Assembly (NCBI RefSeq): GCF_024713975.1
Contig: NC_091094.1
Coordinates: 11,579,001-11,643,000, forward strand
Direction: 5' to 3'
DNA: 64,000 nucleotides
From: Paralichthys olivaceus
Lineage: Eukaryota; Chordata; Actinopteri; Pleuronectiformes; Paralichthyidae
Shown here one piece after another: positions 36,104 through 49,200 of this stretch. The stretch's first letter is position 1, and each line of letters begins with the position of its first letter. The notes under the pieces are model-generated. The model did not search any database. It saw only the letters and a list, made by a program, of their open reading frames with translations, and was not told the DNA's origin. The translations under genes were made by a program, and so were the position numbers.

Positions 36104-36157
36104 ATGTTGGATTCTGTTTTTATGTTGGATTCTGTTTTTATGTTGGATTCTGTTTCC
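36104..36157 (+). repeat. 18-bp tandem triplication
   Basis: Three head-to-tail copies of ATGTTGGATTCTGTTTTT; the last differs at its final two bases. They sit immediately upstream of the CpG-rich wdr82 promoter region. Confidence 0.93.
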
Positions 36158-36164
36158 ACAACAG

Positions 36165-36494
36165 ACGCAGGACGCGTTCACACTGTCTGTGATTCAAACG
36201 GCCACACAACTATCGCGATAACCAACAACATCGCGTGGTTTCTGGCCGATGCGCGCGTCAGGTGGTGAATATGCGCGTCACCGCCGTGTGGAGGGAAGGC
36301 GGTGCTTTTCCCTCCCGAGGATCCGGAGCGTTGCAGGCGGGTTTCGGTCTCTGTGTGTGGGCCACACTTCATGAAAACCATCGCTCTGCGCTCCTCCGCA
36401 GGTTCTTCATCCACAGGCTCCAGCAGAGTTGCCTGTGAGCAGGTTTAACGCCGCGAACGGAGGGTCTGCGGCCCCTCACTCCACACAGGCCACC
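36165..36494 (+). promoter_or_regulatory. wdr82: wdr82 CpG-rich promoter and 5'UTR
   Basis: A sharp rise in CpG density (GATGCGCGCGTCAGG, ATGCGCGTCACC) begins about 330 bases before the wdr82 ATG, which has a strong context (GCCACCATGA). No TATA box is evident, as expected for a housekeeping gene. The transcription start itself is not determined. Confidence 0.55.
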
Positions 36495-39400
36495 ATGAAG
36501 CTGACGGACAATGTGCTGCGGAGCTTCAGGGTCGCTAAGGTGTTCCGAGAAAACTCCGACAAAATCAACTGCTTCGATTTCAGCTCGAACGGAGAAACGA
36601 TCATTTCCAGCAGCGACGACGACTCACTGGTCCTGTACGACTGTCAGGAGGGAAAGTAAGAGCGCCTCTGCCTCCATTTTACCGCTGTGTTTGACGCCAG
36701 CTAGCGGCTATGCTAACTAGCGAGGCCTGCTGCGCTGCGATCCCAGTCTGCAGCCAGTGTATGAAACGTTCATTACATGTAGTTTGAGCTCCTGCAGCAC
36801 GAATCCTGCCTGTTCACGGTGTTCGATCCCCGTGTGCTGATAGAGATGTGTTTTAATGTGAACGCTAATCTGTTGAGAATCCTCACAACGTCTCTAACAA
36901 TGAAATTAGCTCCTGATAGTAACTGAGCTGATTAAAAACAACTTGCATCAGTAGAACAGAGCAGCTTGAGTGCGAACAGGCAGATGGTCGATATCAATCT
37001 CACTGAGTGATTTTATTATTAAGACAAATAGAATCTAATGTCGCAGATAAGAGCTGCAGCAGTAAATGAATTAAAATCCCTCCATCTTCAGTGATCACTT
37101 GATTTAGTCTCTTGTTAGTTGAAGCTTTTCAAACGTGATCATTTGCTGCCTTTGATATGTGGCAATCATCATTTTTACATTGATTATCTATCAAACTATC
37201 ATTGTTGTTTCACCAATGGCATCTTCAGGATTTACCAGCTCGAATAAGAAATCATCTTCCAAAATTATCAAAGAAGCATTTAAACATTACTGATAAATTA
37301 TACCTCAGTCTTAATTGCATTAAAGGTTCCATTTGTAAGAATGTGAAGCTATTTACATCTTAAAATCCACCACCATCCACCATTGAGAGGAAACTAGGGA
37401 CAACACCAGCTGATGAAGAAGTGCCAAATCCTTTATAATCTCAAGTATAGTTAATATCAAACCATAATAACGGTGTATCTTGTTACCTCATCAACAGTCA
37501 TGTATTGATGTAATACTTAAAGACAATGAGATTATTTGTCAAAACATTTGAGGTGATTTTCAATGCTTGTCTGCTCCTCTACTTAATGACAGACCCAAGA
37601 GGACTCTCTACAGTAAAAAGTACGGAGTGGATCTAATCAGGTACACACATGCTGCCAACACTGTGGTCTACAGTTCCAACAAAATTGATGGTAAGTTAAC
37701 ACTCAAATACATGTTGATAGTTATTGTTTGGATAATATGAATGATTTCAGTTTGTGTGACTTCCATAAATTTAGGAATTCATCAAAAATCTACCATCACA
37801 ATGCTTTTGCACCCTGTACCTGTACTGATAGTGTGATGTGTTCATGAATAATAAGAAAAAAGAAACATGTTTGCAAAATAAGTAGAGGTATTCAATTTGT
37901 ATCATTGCAGACTTGTTGAAATGCTTCTTTGTAATGTGCAAGACATTAAAGTTGCATCACAGAATTGGATTAATCAAAATGTCATACGTTATCCCAATTC
38001 CATTCTGTCAGCTTCATGATATGTTTTACTGGTTGTACTGAGGAGACATTGATGCATACAGGTCGTCTGACCCTGGGGGGAAGCATCTGGATCTCTGATG
38101 CGACACTACTCACTTTGGTCTGAGGTAGTTGTTTGTACAGTTTGAGGGTCTGTGATTCTGCCCCATACAGGAGCTAACTGTACAAGTGACTGCCTTGCCC
38201 ACGGTTGAGTCTATTCATCACACCTGCTCACCATTGACTTCATGTTTTTGACGACAGCCTCATTCTTACCTCTGCCTGTCACGTTTAATATGTGACATGA
38301 CTTTTCTTCCTCCTCAGATACTATTCGATACCTGTCCCTTCACGACAACAAATACATCCGCTACTTTCCTGGGCATAACAAAAGGTGAGGATTGGATGTT
38401 TGCCTGTCCTATTTTCTTCTCTACCTTGGTTTGGTTGTATTAAGGTCCTATGTTCTACTTTTTCCTTTTTTTTTGTTATTGCCAGAGTGACGTCTCTCTC
38501 CATGTCTCCTGTGGACGATACGTTTATATCTGGTTCATTAGATAAAACTATTCGACTCTGGGATCTGCGGTCGCCTAACTGCCAGGTTGTAATTTGGTGA
38601 AAGTCTACTGGTATTTCTGGTAAATTCTTTATAGGGATACAGCTGTTACTGACATTCTCCTGTTTTCTGTCAACTGTAGGGTCTGATGCACCTGCAGGGG
38701 AAACCAGTTTGCTCCTTTGACCCAGAGGGTCTCATTTTTGCTGCAGGAATAAATTCAGAGATGGTTAAACTTTATGACCTGCGCTCATTTGACAAGGCAA
38801 GATTGGTTTATGTGTGTGTGAGATCATTAATGATGACATTTATCTAAAATTAGGAGCTAAACTGTCATTATCATGCTTGTCAACAGGGTCCCTTTGCAAC
38901 CTTCAAGCTTCAGTATGATCGGACATGCGAGTGGACAGGACTCAAATTTAGCAACGATGGAAAACTAATTCTTCTTTCAACTAACGGCGCCGCTCTTCGT
39001 GTCTTAGATGCCTTTAAGGGCGCTGTGCTACACTCCTTTGGGGTAAGAGACAACTCATGCTTGATGTGTGGAAGTATAAATAATTGAAACCAAAACACAG
39101 GCAGATGCAAATCTAAATCACAGCCAGGACACTGACTTAGAATTACATTCATTTTTTAAAGAGAGAGGATCAGAAAAGTTAATATACAGCTCTGTGTACC
39201 ATGGTGTTCTTTGTTGCTGTTTCACTGATCTCTGAATAATTGCTCATGCGTTTACCCACAGGGCTACAACAACAGTAAATGTGTAACATTAGAGGCATCG
39301 TTCACTCCTGACTCTCAGTTCGTTATGATCGGTAAGTTAAGATTGCCATTTCTCTCCCGTTGTTAACTCTGTGTTGGAATTCGTTTTATACCAAGTCTTG

Positions 39401-40252
39401 AATGGTCTAATATCCAATAATCTGAATGTTGTCTTAAAATGTCTTTTGACAGGTATTAAAATGGTTACCTTTTACAAAATGCATTAATTTCATTATTGCC
39501 TTTGAATGTTATTGATCACACAGTAACCAAACCAACATGCAACCAATAACCAGTAATGCAAACTGTGCAGCCTGGCCAGAATTTATCAGAGCACATGCAA
39601 GTGAAATAGTTTCTTAGATTTAACATGAGATCTGGCTTTAGAACAGCACATTTGTTTGGTTAACCCTGTTGAAATAGACGATAGTCATGTTCCTGTTGAA
39701 TATAAATAAATTCACTCCTTTTTATCCTTTTTTTTTTAAAACCTTTTTGCCAGTCTAGAAATGAAATGGAATTAAATTGCCTTCATTATTGTGTCAAAGA
39801 GTTGTAAGAAAGTCTTTAATTTAACTCCTAGGAAACCTGATTAGTTACATGATCGTCATCACTGGTTCTGCTTTCGTCAAATATTTTAATCGTCCGTGTT
39901 TCTCAGGGTCAGAGGACGGAAAGATCCACGTGTGGAACGCAGAGAGCGGTATGAAGGTGGCTCTATTAGATGGGAAGCACACAGGACCAATCACATGCTT
40001 ACAGTTCAACCCCAAGTTCATGACATTTGCAAGTGCCTGTTCCAACATGGTGAGTGAACTGAGAGAGTTAAGTTTCCAATGATTGCTTCCAAAGTGTGTC
40101 AGGCAGATAGTCATGTTTCATATGTTACAACTGCCTGAGTGACTTTAAAAGTTATAACATGAAATTAGAAGTCTTGTGTGTGAGTGACGTGTATTTGAAT
40201 TGATCTTTAAATTAACTTTCAGGCGTTCTGGTTGCCGACCATTGACGACTGA
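36495..40252 (+). CDS. wdr82: WD repeat-containing protein 82
   Basis: Nine exons (36495-36655, 37593-37690, 38318-38384, 38486-38585, 38680-38796, 38887-39042, 39262-39331, 39907-40049, 40223-40252) give exactly 313 residues, the length of human WDR82. The start [17 protein letters not shown] and end AFWLPTIDD are nearly identical to the human protein. It is the WD40 subunit that tethers SETD1A/B H3K4 methyltransferases to Ser5-phosphorylated RNA polymerase II, and also a component of the PNUTS-PP1 complex. WD repeats are visible as [31 protein letters not shown] and [15 protein letters not shown]. All introns are GT-AG except intron 5 (38797-38886), which starts GC (AAG|GCAAGA). The conserved junction ...SFDK/GPFATF requires that GC donor. 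Intron 2 carries a let-7 hairpin on the same strand. Confidence 0.98.
38115..38206 (+). ncRNA. let-7: let-7 family microRNA precursor in wdr82 intron 2
   Basis: The 22 nt at 38121-38142 carry the let-7 seed TGAGGTAG and the let-7g/j-type 3' end TTTGTACAGTT. They match what I remember as zebrafish let-7j. About 35 nt downstream, 38176-38199 (AACTGTACAAGTGACTGCC..) pairs back, giving the typical let-7 stem with a loop of ordinary size. Human let-7g also lies in an intron of WDR82, so host gene and strand are conserved. Processing and expression are inferred. Confidence 0.93.
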
Positions 40253-41807
40253 GAAGTGAAGGGTGAAGATGGATGTGACCAGCAGGGGTCAGCACAACCA
40301 GCTCTATGTGAATATCACAGGGACTTGTGGCAAATCACATTCAAATTGTAAATAAGTTGTTTTCAGAAATAGATTTCTTCTCTATTGTCCTTTTTTATAT
40401 TTCTATTTAACATTAAATTGTTTCTTTTGTAAGTTTGATCAACTTTATTATTGTGTCATGTGTCCATGCTTAGAACATGATTTAGATTTTTACAAAAATA
40501 ATTAACTGAGGAAATAATACATAAAATATTTTGTATGTTCAGCAAAAATATAAACATTTTTAAATCAATATATTAGTTCAGACCCATTGAAGTGGGATTT
40601 ATTTATACAAATTCATGTTGGAAATAGTTGAGTCTGTTCAGATTAGTTTATACACAACAACGTGTTTATATCTCTACTTATGTTTATATGTAGCTAGTTA
40701 TTATATCTATATTACTATTCAGAGGAAAGCATTTAAGCATAAGTTACTATATGTTACTACTGAGGATGATTTGACCGAATAAGGGTCACTCGTTCAAGGA
40801 TTTTGGAGACTCATCATCAGATTTAATTCTCACTACAGATATGAGACAGTATAAACCACCGCTGTCAGTTTTGAAACGTGTGTCTTATATTTAGAAAAAT
40901 GATGTCAACAAGATCAGGTGTCGATCATCACTGTTGTCATGTGGGAAGTTTCCATAGCAACATGGTTTCTTCCTTCGCCCGAAGAGGTTGTTTTCATCTG
41001 CGTTTGTTTGTATCTTGATTACACAAACTACTCGAAGGATTAACACACATCTCAGTGGAAAGATGTGATACTTTGATGTGGATCCAGGAAACGGTGTTCA
41101 CTTCACTTTCTCTTTTTTGTTTTTGATGAAAAGAAATCCAACATCTGAGTGTGTCCAATTTGGACCCAAATTAAAATCCATATTTAATAATTGAATATAT
41201 TGTTTAATAAGGGGACTGTTGGAGGATGCACACTTCTCGTTTTACCTCAATAACACATTGTACAATCTCAATGAGAGGAAGGGGCCGTTGACCTGTAAAA
41301 TGGTGAAACGTGAGTTCAGATCAAAGTACTGATCTATCAATACGACTCATTTATGACTTTATTTGTTCTTGCCTCAGAAGTTGAAGTTGGTCATTGCAGG
41401 GTCTCACTCTCCACTGCAGGTGCTCTAGTGTGGTGGGGGTTTCACAGACCAGCTCACAGGACTGGGCAGTCAGTCAGTCAGTCAGTGGGAGCTAAATTTG
41501 GGAGAGAGGTGATCAGGTTACCTCTCACTGTATGCACATGATACTGTTCTAGTTACTTGAGCAATGTCCCTTCTCACACTGTCACACTCTCTCATCGAGT
41601 CGAGACGCACTCGGCAATCCTCTTCAACAGTCAGTAAAGGCCAAGCTTTTACAACAGGCTCTTTAAGTTGGACTTCACTGTCTCTTGACTGGACTGAGTT
41701 GTTTGGGCCTTGTGCTGTGGAGTTCTTTTCCTGTCTTCTTCTACTTCTTCTGTCTCTCAACACCTCTGCTGCTGTGCCCGGCGGGAGGAAGAGACTGCTG
41801 ACCCGCC
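40253..41807 (+). other. wdr82 3'UTR, spacer and twf2 5' region
   Basis: No coding exon is supported. ATTAAA near 40413 may serve as the wdr82 polyadenylation signal. About 40990-41230 resembles a heavily diverged copy of the MITE family (ACACAAACTACT, TCAGTGGAAAGATGTG, GTGGATCCAGGAAA, GGGGACTGTTGG). Four GTCA/CAGT tetramers occur at 41468-41486. The twf2 promoter should be within the last few hundred bases, which are only moderately GC-rich. Confidence 0.45.
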
Positions 41808-44800
41808 ATGTTTCTCGCACTAGTGGTGACGCCAGAGCTGAGGGAGTTCCTGGCCAGAGCGAAAGGAGGAGGAGTGCGCCTCATCAAGGTGCGCATCCAA
41901 GACGGTGAGTGACTCAGGGCAGTGATACGATGGAGCAGGCCTCGAGTGGGACTGGATGTAAAATCTAAATCATTCATGTTTGTTTAGTGCAAAGCAGTCA
42001 GCTTTAAAGTGCTCAAAGTTTAAGTAAAGTCAATATTTAAGTTTAGTTCGTGGATTGCTTTAAGTTTGAGCTCCTGAGTCATTACATGACAAACTGGTGT
42101 TCACTAAAGCTACAGCCCAAGTCCTCTTAAATTCAACCAAGCTGCACCAAAGTTCACACACTGAAGATATCAGTCCCTAAATATGACATATTTCTTTTAT
42201 CAAGATCCAGATATTCCCTATTAAATCAATTAAAATGTTGAAAAACCCTGTATATCAAAATGTTAAAGAATGTGAAAAATAAAATCCACACCAAAATCTG
42301 CCTTCCTTTCTGACCCACACCACATTCTTCCACTCAGTTTTGTGGTAATAGGTCCTGTGGTTTTTTATGTAATCTTGCTAACTTTAAAGCAAACGGACGG
42401 GTGAGAACTTAACCTCCTTGGTGGAAATAATAAACTCAATAAATCTTTCTTAACAAGTCTTCAATCAATGCTTCCCAGCATTTTAGTTTCTGATCCCTGT
42501 GAAAACATGTCAGTAAAACAGGTCAAATACAACGTGCTGGACATCAGAGCTTGTGTTCATCTTATGTCACTGACTCATCCCAGGTTGGAAACCATAACAA
42601 ATCATTTTACCTAAAATGATTTGTTAAAGTTGCTCAGACGTTTGTACTGTGGACCAGTGGATCCCAGTCTGGGGGTCATGAGTTGATTATCGATTTAGGA
42701 ATATTAGGAAAATACTTTTGTGTCACATTCTATCACAGCATGTTTAAAAAAACATCATAATATAATTAATAATGATATTTGAAAACCCCAGTTTAACAAC
42801 ACACATCACCATCTTCTCTCAATTGGATGAAAAAGAAAATCAATTTTCTTTATAATTAAATATATTGTTCACCCATTTTAAAATTTACAACTGTATTTTC
42901 TAAAAAAAAAAATACTAATCTATGTGCTTGTTTTCTATGCCACACACAGAAAAAGGAAAAAAGAATTATTTTGTATAAAAATATTGAAATGACACATAAG
43001 TATAGACAAAAACAATGAACTGTTCATTTTTGTCACAGGCCAGATCCATGAATTATTCCTCAAAGAAAATCTAAAAAGAAAAAGTCTCACAATGTAAAAT
43101 AAAGTGATAAAAAATTCCTGGATAATTGAATGTGTTCTTCCCAGACCCGTCCTGCATCCTGTCACTACGTTTCGTGGAAATCTGTCCAGTAGTTTTTGTG
43201 TAATAACAACCAAACAAACCAATAAACAAACAGACGGGGGTGAACACATACGCTACTTAGTGGCGGGTAAATATTTTTGTGTCAAGCTGCAGATTTATTT
43301 TTCATCCAGATCGTGGGAAGAGTCTTTAAAATCTTTTGGGAAAACTCTTGGAAATGTGAAACTATTTCCTGGGTTTGATTGCTGTGTATTTATTTTTCAG
43401 AAAGTCACACATGCTTTAGCTCAGTGACACAATGTGTATCTCACATGAGAGGCCCAAACCGTCCCTGTCTTCAGCTGAACCTCACAGCACTCAGAGATGC
43501 ACTGTCTGTTGTGGTGGGTTACATGTAGCCCAGACAGCGAATGTAGAAACAGGTCAGTAAACCATTGCGGCAGTTGTTGTTCAGCTGAGTGGTCCGTGTA
43601 AGAAGTGGTCAGTGAGGCAACAGGGTTTCTGGGTAGCTGCTTATGGATGTGGACTGGTATGTTCATGAGGTGTTTACATCTTATTTTGGCAATTTATCAC
43701 TGCCGTGCTGTAATTTGATTCATGACAGATGCATCTGAGACTCTCTCCGCGTCTTGTCTGTTTATATGAAATATTTGCTCTCGTATTTTGGGGTGTTGAT
43801 GTCCACAGAGACCAGCGTGCTGATAAGAGAGACAGACAGTCTCACAGCAGTCAGCTCTGTTTGACTTTGAACTCTCCGTGGCGTCACTCGGTTATTTAGA
43901 GCGACATGTGACTGGACACAGTTTGAGTCCTCATGTTCGTTCCAATGTCAGAGGAGAAACAAGAGCGCACAAGTCTGTTTCATCACCACCAGCTCAGTGG
44001 GTCACTTCCTGTCACCTGTCCTGTTGTACCCCATCTGAACTGTCACAAATGTCTAATGGTTTTTACGACTGTCTTAAGCTCGAACACGTACACTGAGCCA
44101 TTTACACACGGTTTAATATTCACATAAAGACGAGGCCTGGGAGAGGATGGCTAAAGGAAAGTATGCGTGCATGCAGGGATGGAATGTGTTGCAGCTCAGA
44201 ATAGCAACATGCCCAAGAGACAGTCAGAACCCCCCCCCCCCCCCTGCACCCCACACAGCCATCAGACTTAGGGTTTATATGTATGTTGTGAGTACTTAAT
44301 TAACCAACGCTATTAAGGTTTTGATTTTCTTCGTCAGCTCCTTTGAGAGAGTCGACCATGTCCTGTCCAGTCAGTCAGAAATTAATCCTGTGATATTTTT
44401 AACTGAAGGGGGGGGGATCTTTGCCTTGAATCAGCACATGAAACAGCCAGACGCAGCTCTGCTGACCCTCTGATAATCAAGCAAAAATGACAAGTTTCTC
44501 TATTTTACAATATTATAAGAAATATCTTCAATATAATTACAATTCACAACTCAAACCATCTGTTTAGATCATATCATACGTTTCATCTATCCTTCACTAA
44601 TCAGATTTTAGCCTTTTTACTTTTAGTCAGTCTTGTGTTCAGATACATTCAGTCAGGTGTCTTTAACTCCTAACCTGATTTTACCCTTGACTTTCTAACC
44701 ACGTGTTATATATGGGTTTGTAATTTTATCTCTTGGTCTTATTCATGTTTATTTATAATATATTGTGTCTATGGGTGTTTAGAAAGGTGCTGTAAAAAAA

Positions 44801-46238
44801 AAAAGTATTATAATTATTAAAATGGGACTTATAAAGCGCCTAAGGCTGAACAGTCATTTTATTTAAATTCACTGGACCCAGATTTTTTTTTTATTTAGAT
44901 CTGCACCTAATTGTACACACTCATAGATATCAGTCCCTTAAAATTCCTGATTTCAACATCCATGAATCATTCTCTGAGAAATCAATGAAAATATTAAAAT
45001 TATGGAAAAAAACACATAATCTGTAGTATAAGAACATATTTAATAGAAATAACTTAGTCACTCAGAAGTATTTGTGTGTATGAATTTTTATATGTTATCT
45101 CAAATTGTTTGCATTCTGTTTGAGCAGGAAAACAAGTAACCAACACATTTGAGGTTCTTCACGTCTGACACTATCTGCTTGATATTTGGACACATTGCAG
45201 TGATGCTTCATGTAAATCATTAGAATCCGTGACTGAAGGCTGTACAGTCAACTGATGCTTCTTTTATGGGTCAAAGGGTTGTGCAAAGGCCAAGCTACAT
45301 GCAATAAATGGGCTGAGGTATGTGATGAGTACTGGTCTGATTTCAGAGCAGCTGGTGCTGGGGGCCTGCAGGGAGCCGGAAAAAAGCTGGGACCAGGACT
45401 ATGACTGCTTCCTGCTTCCTCTCCTGGACGACCAGGAGCCCTGCTATATTCTCTATCGACTCGACTCCCAGAATGCACAGGGCTACGAGTGGATCTTCAT
45501 TTCGTGGTCACCTGACCAGTCTCCAGTAAGTCGCAACAAGTACCGTATATTCCACACTGTGGTCGCACATAACATGTTATTGGTGATGTGGGGGGGTATC
45601 TCAAATTTAGCATGCAGTTTTAAAAGAAACTAATTATTATTTAATTTAATATAGAATAATTTAATATAAGTTTAGGAGTCAATCAAGATTAAAACAGCAG
45701 ACGACACAAAATCCTGATTTTTAGTCCCTATAGTCAACTGATCTTTTGGAATCACCATAAAATCCCATCCGTTATTAGTTATATTGTCTTTTTTAACATC
45801 ATTTTGGTTTCCAAATGTTCATCACGCAAAATTCAAATTTTATTTGTAGAGCCTATATTCACAAATTACAATTGGTCTCATAGGGCTTAGCAGGTGCGAC
45901 ATCCTCTGTCCTTAACCTGCAAAAAAGAGTCAGGAAAAACTACCAAACAAAATCTTTTAGCAGGGGGAAAAGGTAGAAACCTCAGAGAGAGCCACATGTG
46001 AGGGATCCCACTCCCAGGACGGACAGAAGTGCAATAGATGCCGAGGGCCTGTGTAAACATAGCCAGCAGCACCTCTCAGGATCCATTCAATTCAGCTCTC
46101 TCAGCTGTGAGTAGAAATATAATAATATATTTGTAAATACTCAAAATGTAAACTATTTAGATTCAAAAGAATAAATCCAAATACATGGGTGAATAAAACA
46201 TGCAAAACCAAGTTTCATAGCATTTATTTTCCTCCCAC

Positions 46239-46299
<61 letters not shown>

Positions 46300-49200
46300 A
46301 AAGTCACACGTTGTCCCTCTGATGTTTACAGGTGAAACAAAAGATGTTGTACGCTGCCACCCGCGCCACAGTGAAGAAAGAGTTTGGTGGAGGCCACGTC
46401 AAGTACGAGATGTTTGGCACAGCTGAGGTCAGAGCTATTACCATTCATTTTAAAGCAGTATGTGAACCCTGTGAAATGATCTGCATCTATCTGTGTAAAC
46501 TTGTCTTCAGATTTTCACAACATAAAGATCCTTGTATCGCACTTGTCTATGTTTCAGAAACACATTAACATTCACAGTTCGTGGTTGTTCGTCTTGTAAT
46601 GACACAAACAAAAGTCAGGGGTTTGTTTATCTGGAGACCAGTCAGTGAAACTAAATTAGAGAGTCAGAGTCACTGATTTATTAAAACCATGACGCAAACA
46701 TTTTGAGTTTACTGTTGACAGCAGCTGCTGCAGTGAGAACATGACTCACAAAACAGAGATCTCAAAGCATCAAGCTAAAGTTTGAATCTTCATCAGTCAA
46801 CATTGAGACAAACATGAAGGTGAGAACCTCCTCTTTAGCAGGATCACGTAATGGAGAGGCGGCTCATGAGCTTGGGAAGCACACATTCACACATTCACAG
46901 ACAGCTTCCTCTTTGCTTCTTCTGTGGACCACTTCAGCAAAATGAGCACCCAAGTTTATCAAGGTGTTTTAGAGGGTAATATCAGGCTGGCTGAGGAGGA
47001 GGAGTTGGGTGATAGAGCAGCAGGGAAATTATTGTAAATACTGAAATAATTCTCACACCGAAAGACTGCGAACAAATAAAATCACCGGTTGGAAAAGCTC
47101 AGTGAGAGCCCACAGCTTAACCCAATATAGATTGTTGATTGACCTCAGAGAGATGTTTACACCAGACACCCTGAGAATATGAGGCTCTATGATCCCTCCT
47201 GAACATTGCACACGTCTGATCCACAGATACTGGAAATGCTTGTTTGAGGTTATTGCTGCCAAAGGAGGTTCAGCCAGTTATTAAATCCAAGGAATCACTT
47301 CACTACTTCTATCAGCTCTGTGAAAGTCTAATGGATGTGTTTAATAAAGACACACAAGCTCATAACTGTGTGTGTTATTGTGGTTGTCTTCGCTTGGGAC
47401 TTATGTGAAGATCAGATCTTTTTTTACGAGCATTTAAAGCAGAAATGGAGATAATACCACAGGGATTATGTTCTATTGTTTCTCTGTATTTTCCTGCAGC
47501 GGATCATCTATGCTGCTTTTAACTACGTGTTTTAAAAATACTCTCTTGTTTTGCATGTGACACTAGGAGGACATCTGTTTGCTGGGCTACCAACATCATG
47601 TGTCATCCTGCTCAGGTCCTGCCCCGCTCACATTAGCCGAGCAGGAGCTCCAGAGAATCAAAATCACAGAGGTGAGAGGTCAACGTGGCCTCTGCAGTGT
47701 TGTCAACACGACACATAGCTTTGTGTGTGAGCTCTCTTTTTCTGCTGTCTTAAATTAGTTTCCTCTAATTGTAACATCTCTTTTGTGTTGTTCCCTTTTT
47801 CTCTCAGGGCCGAGTTAAACAGGTATGTTGACACGATACATACGGTGTGTGTATGTGTAACTCAGATTTGATGTTAATACGGAAATTAACAGAACCTGAA
47901 TCTGTTAGTCGTGTTAAAATATGAAAATACATTTGCACTTCAGTACAGTGAGGTAAAGCTGTATTATCCCATTGTAAGCTCTCTGGGTCCTGCTTTAGAG
48001 GCTCATAGTGTGTTTGCATGCTGCCCCCTGCAGGTGAAGACAGAGATCAGCGTGGAGACAAAGCACCAGACACTTCAGGGCCTTGCTTTCCCTCTGCAAG
48101 AGACAGCCAGAAGAGCCCTGCAGCAACTGGCCCAAAAACACATCAACTACATTCAACTGGTCAGCCTGATGACATGAGATATCTATCTGTCTATCTGTCT
48201 ATATATAGATAGATCTATCTATATGTTTAGAAAAGCAGAGACCTTGTTCTGCTGAGATCAGTTTGGTGTCAGGAGTATTGATTTACTACTTGTCTACTGT
48301 TTATTCATTGTGTTGCAGAGGCTGGACGTACAGAAGGAGATCATCGAGCTGGTCCATTCCAACCCGACAGAAACTCGAGATCTGCCCAGCAGAGTTCCCA
48401 AAGACACTCCCAGATATCACTTCTTCCTCTACAAACACTCCCACGAAGGAGACTACCTGGAATCTGTCGGTATGAGCGTCTGAACGCACAGTTATCAGTT
48501 ACCAGTTATCCACACTGTGTTAAAAAAAAAAGCCTTATTGTGGACAGGAGCTTTGAGAAGTTCATGAATAATCGTAACATGCTTAAAGAAGACACAATAT
48601 CCAAGGAATCCGGTATTTCACAAATAAAAAGCTTAACCCAGATACAAGTCAGAGAAAACAGAATCTTAGTTTTCTTTCCCCTCTTTTTTAACTCCATAAA
48701 TCATCCCGGCGCCTTGATGGGGACGTTGCCTCCAGGTTTCTAACAGCTGATCTACATCAACTGTAAATATTTACTTCTAATTCTTAGAAATCTGATCTTG
48801 GAAATCTATTCTCTTTCCCGGTCTGCAGTGTTCATATACTCCATGCCAGGGTACAGCTGCAGCATCAAGGAGCGAATGCTGTATTCCAGCTGTAAGAGTC
48901 GACTACTGGAGGATGTGGAGAAAGATTACAAGTTGGAAATTGCTAAAAAGGTACCTGATGGAAAGAAAATTGGATTACAAGTTCATACAGCCACTCAGGA
49001 AACTGAGGCTGTGTTCTCTGGATTTTTTCTTTCTTAGAAACAATTTTGGTGACAGATTCCAAGGTTTCAGACTAAATAATGCAGATTTGAAAGACTTCCC
49101 AGAATAAAGACATAAAAGATAATTGTTTCTACACCAGCATTGTGTTCTTAGCAGTGTGGAGATCCTCTGACACAGGATTCAGATGTTAAGTATCACCACA

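Larger units (their letters stand above)
33166..36494. other. Divergent spacer between glyctk (-) and wdr82 (+)
   Basis: No coding exon can be supported in this 3.3 kb. It contains the upstream non-coding part of glyctk, an (AT)n tract (34667-34721), an 18-bp triple repeat (36104-36157), and a CpG-rich stretch from about 36165 to 36490 that is the likely wdr82 promoter and 5'UTR. Confidence 0.5.
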
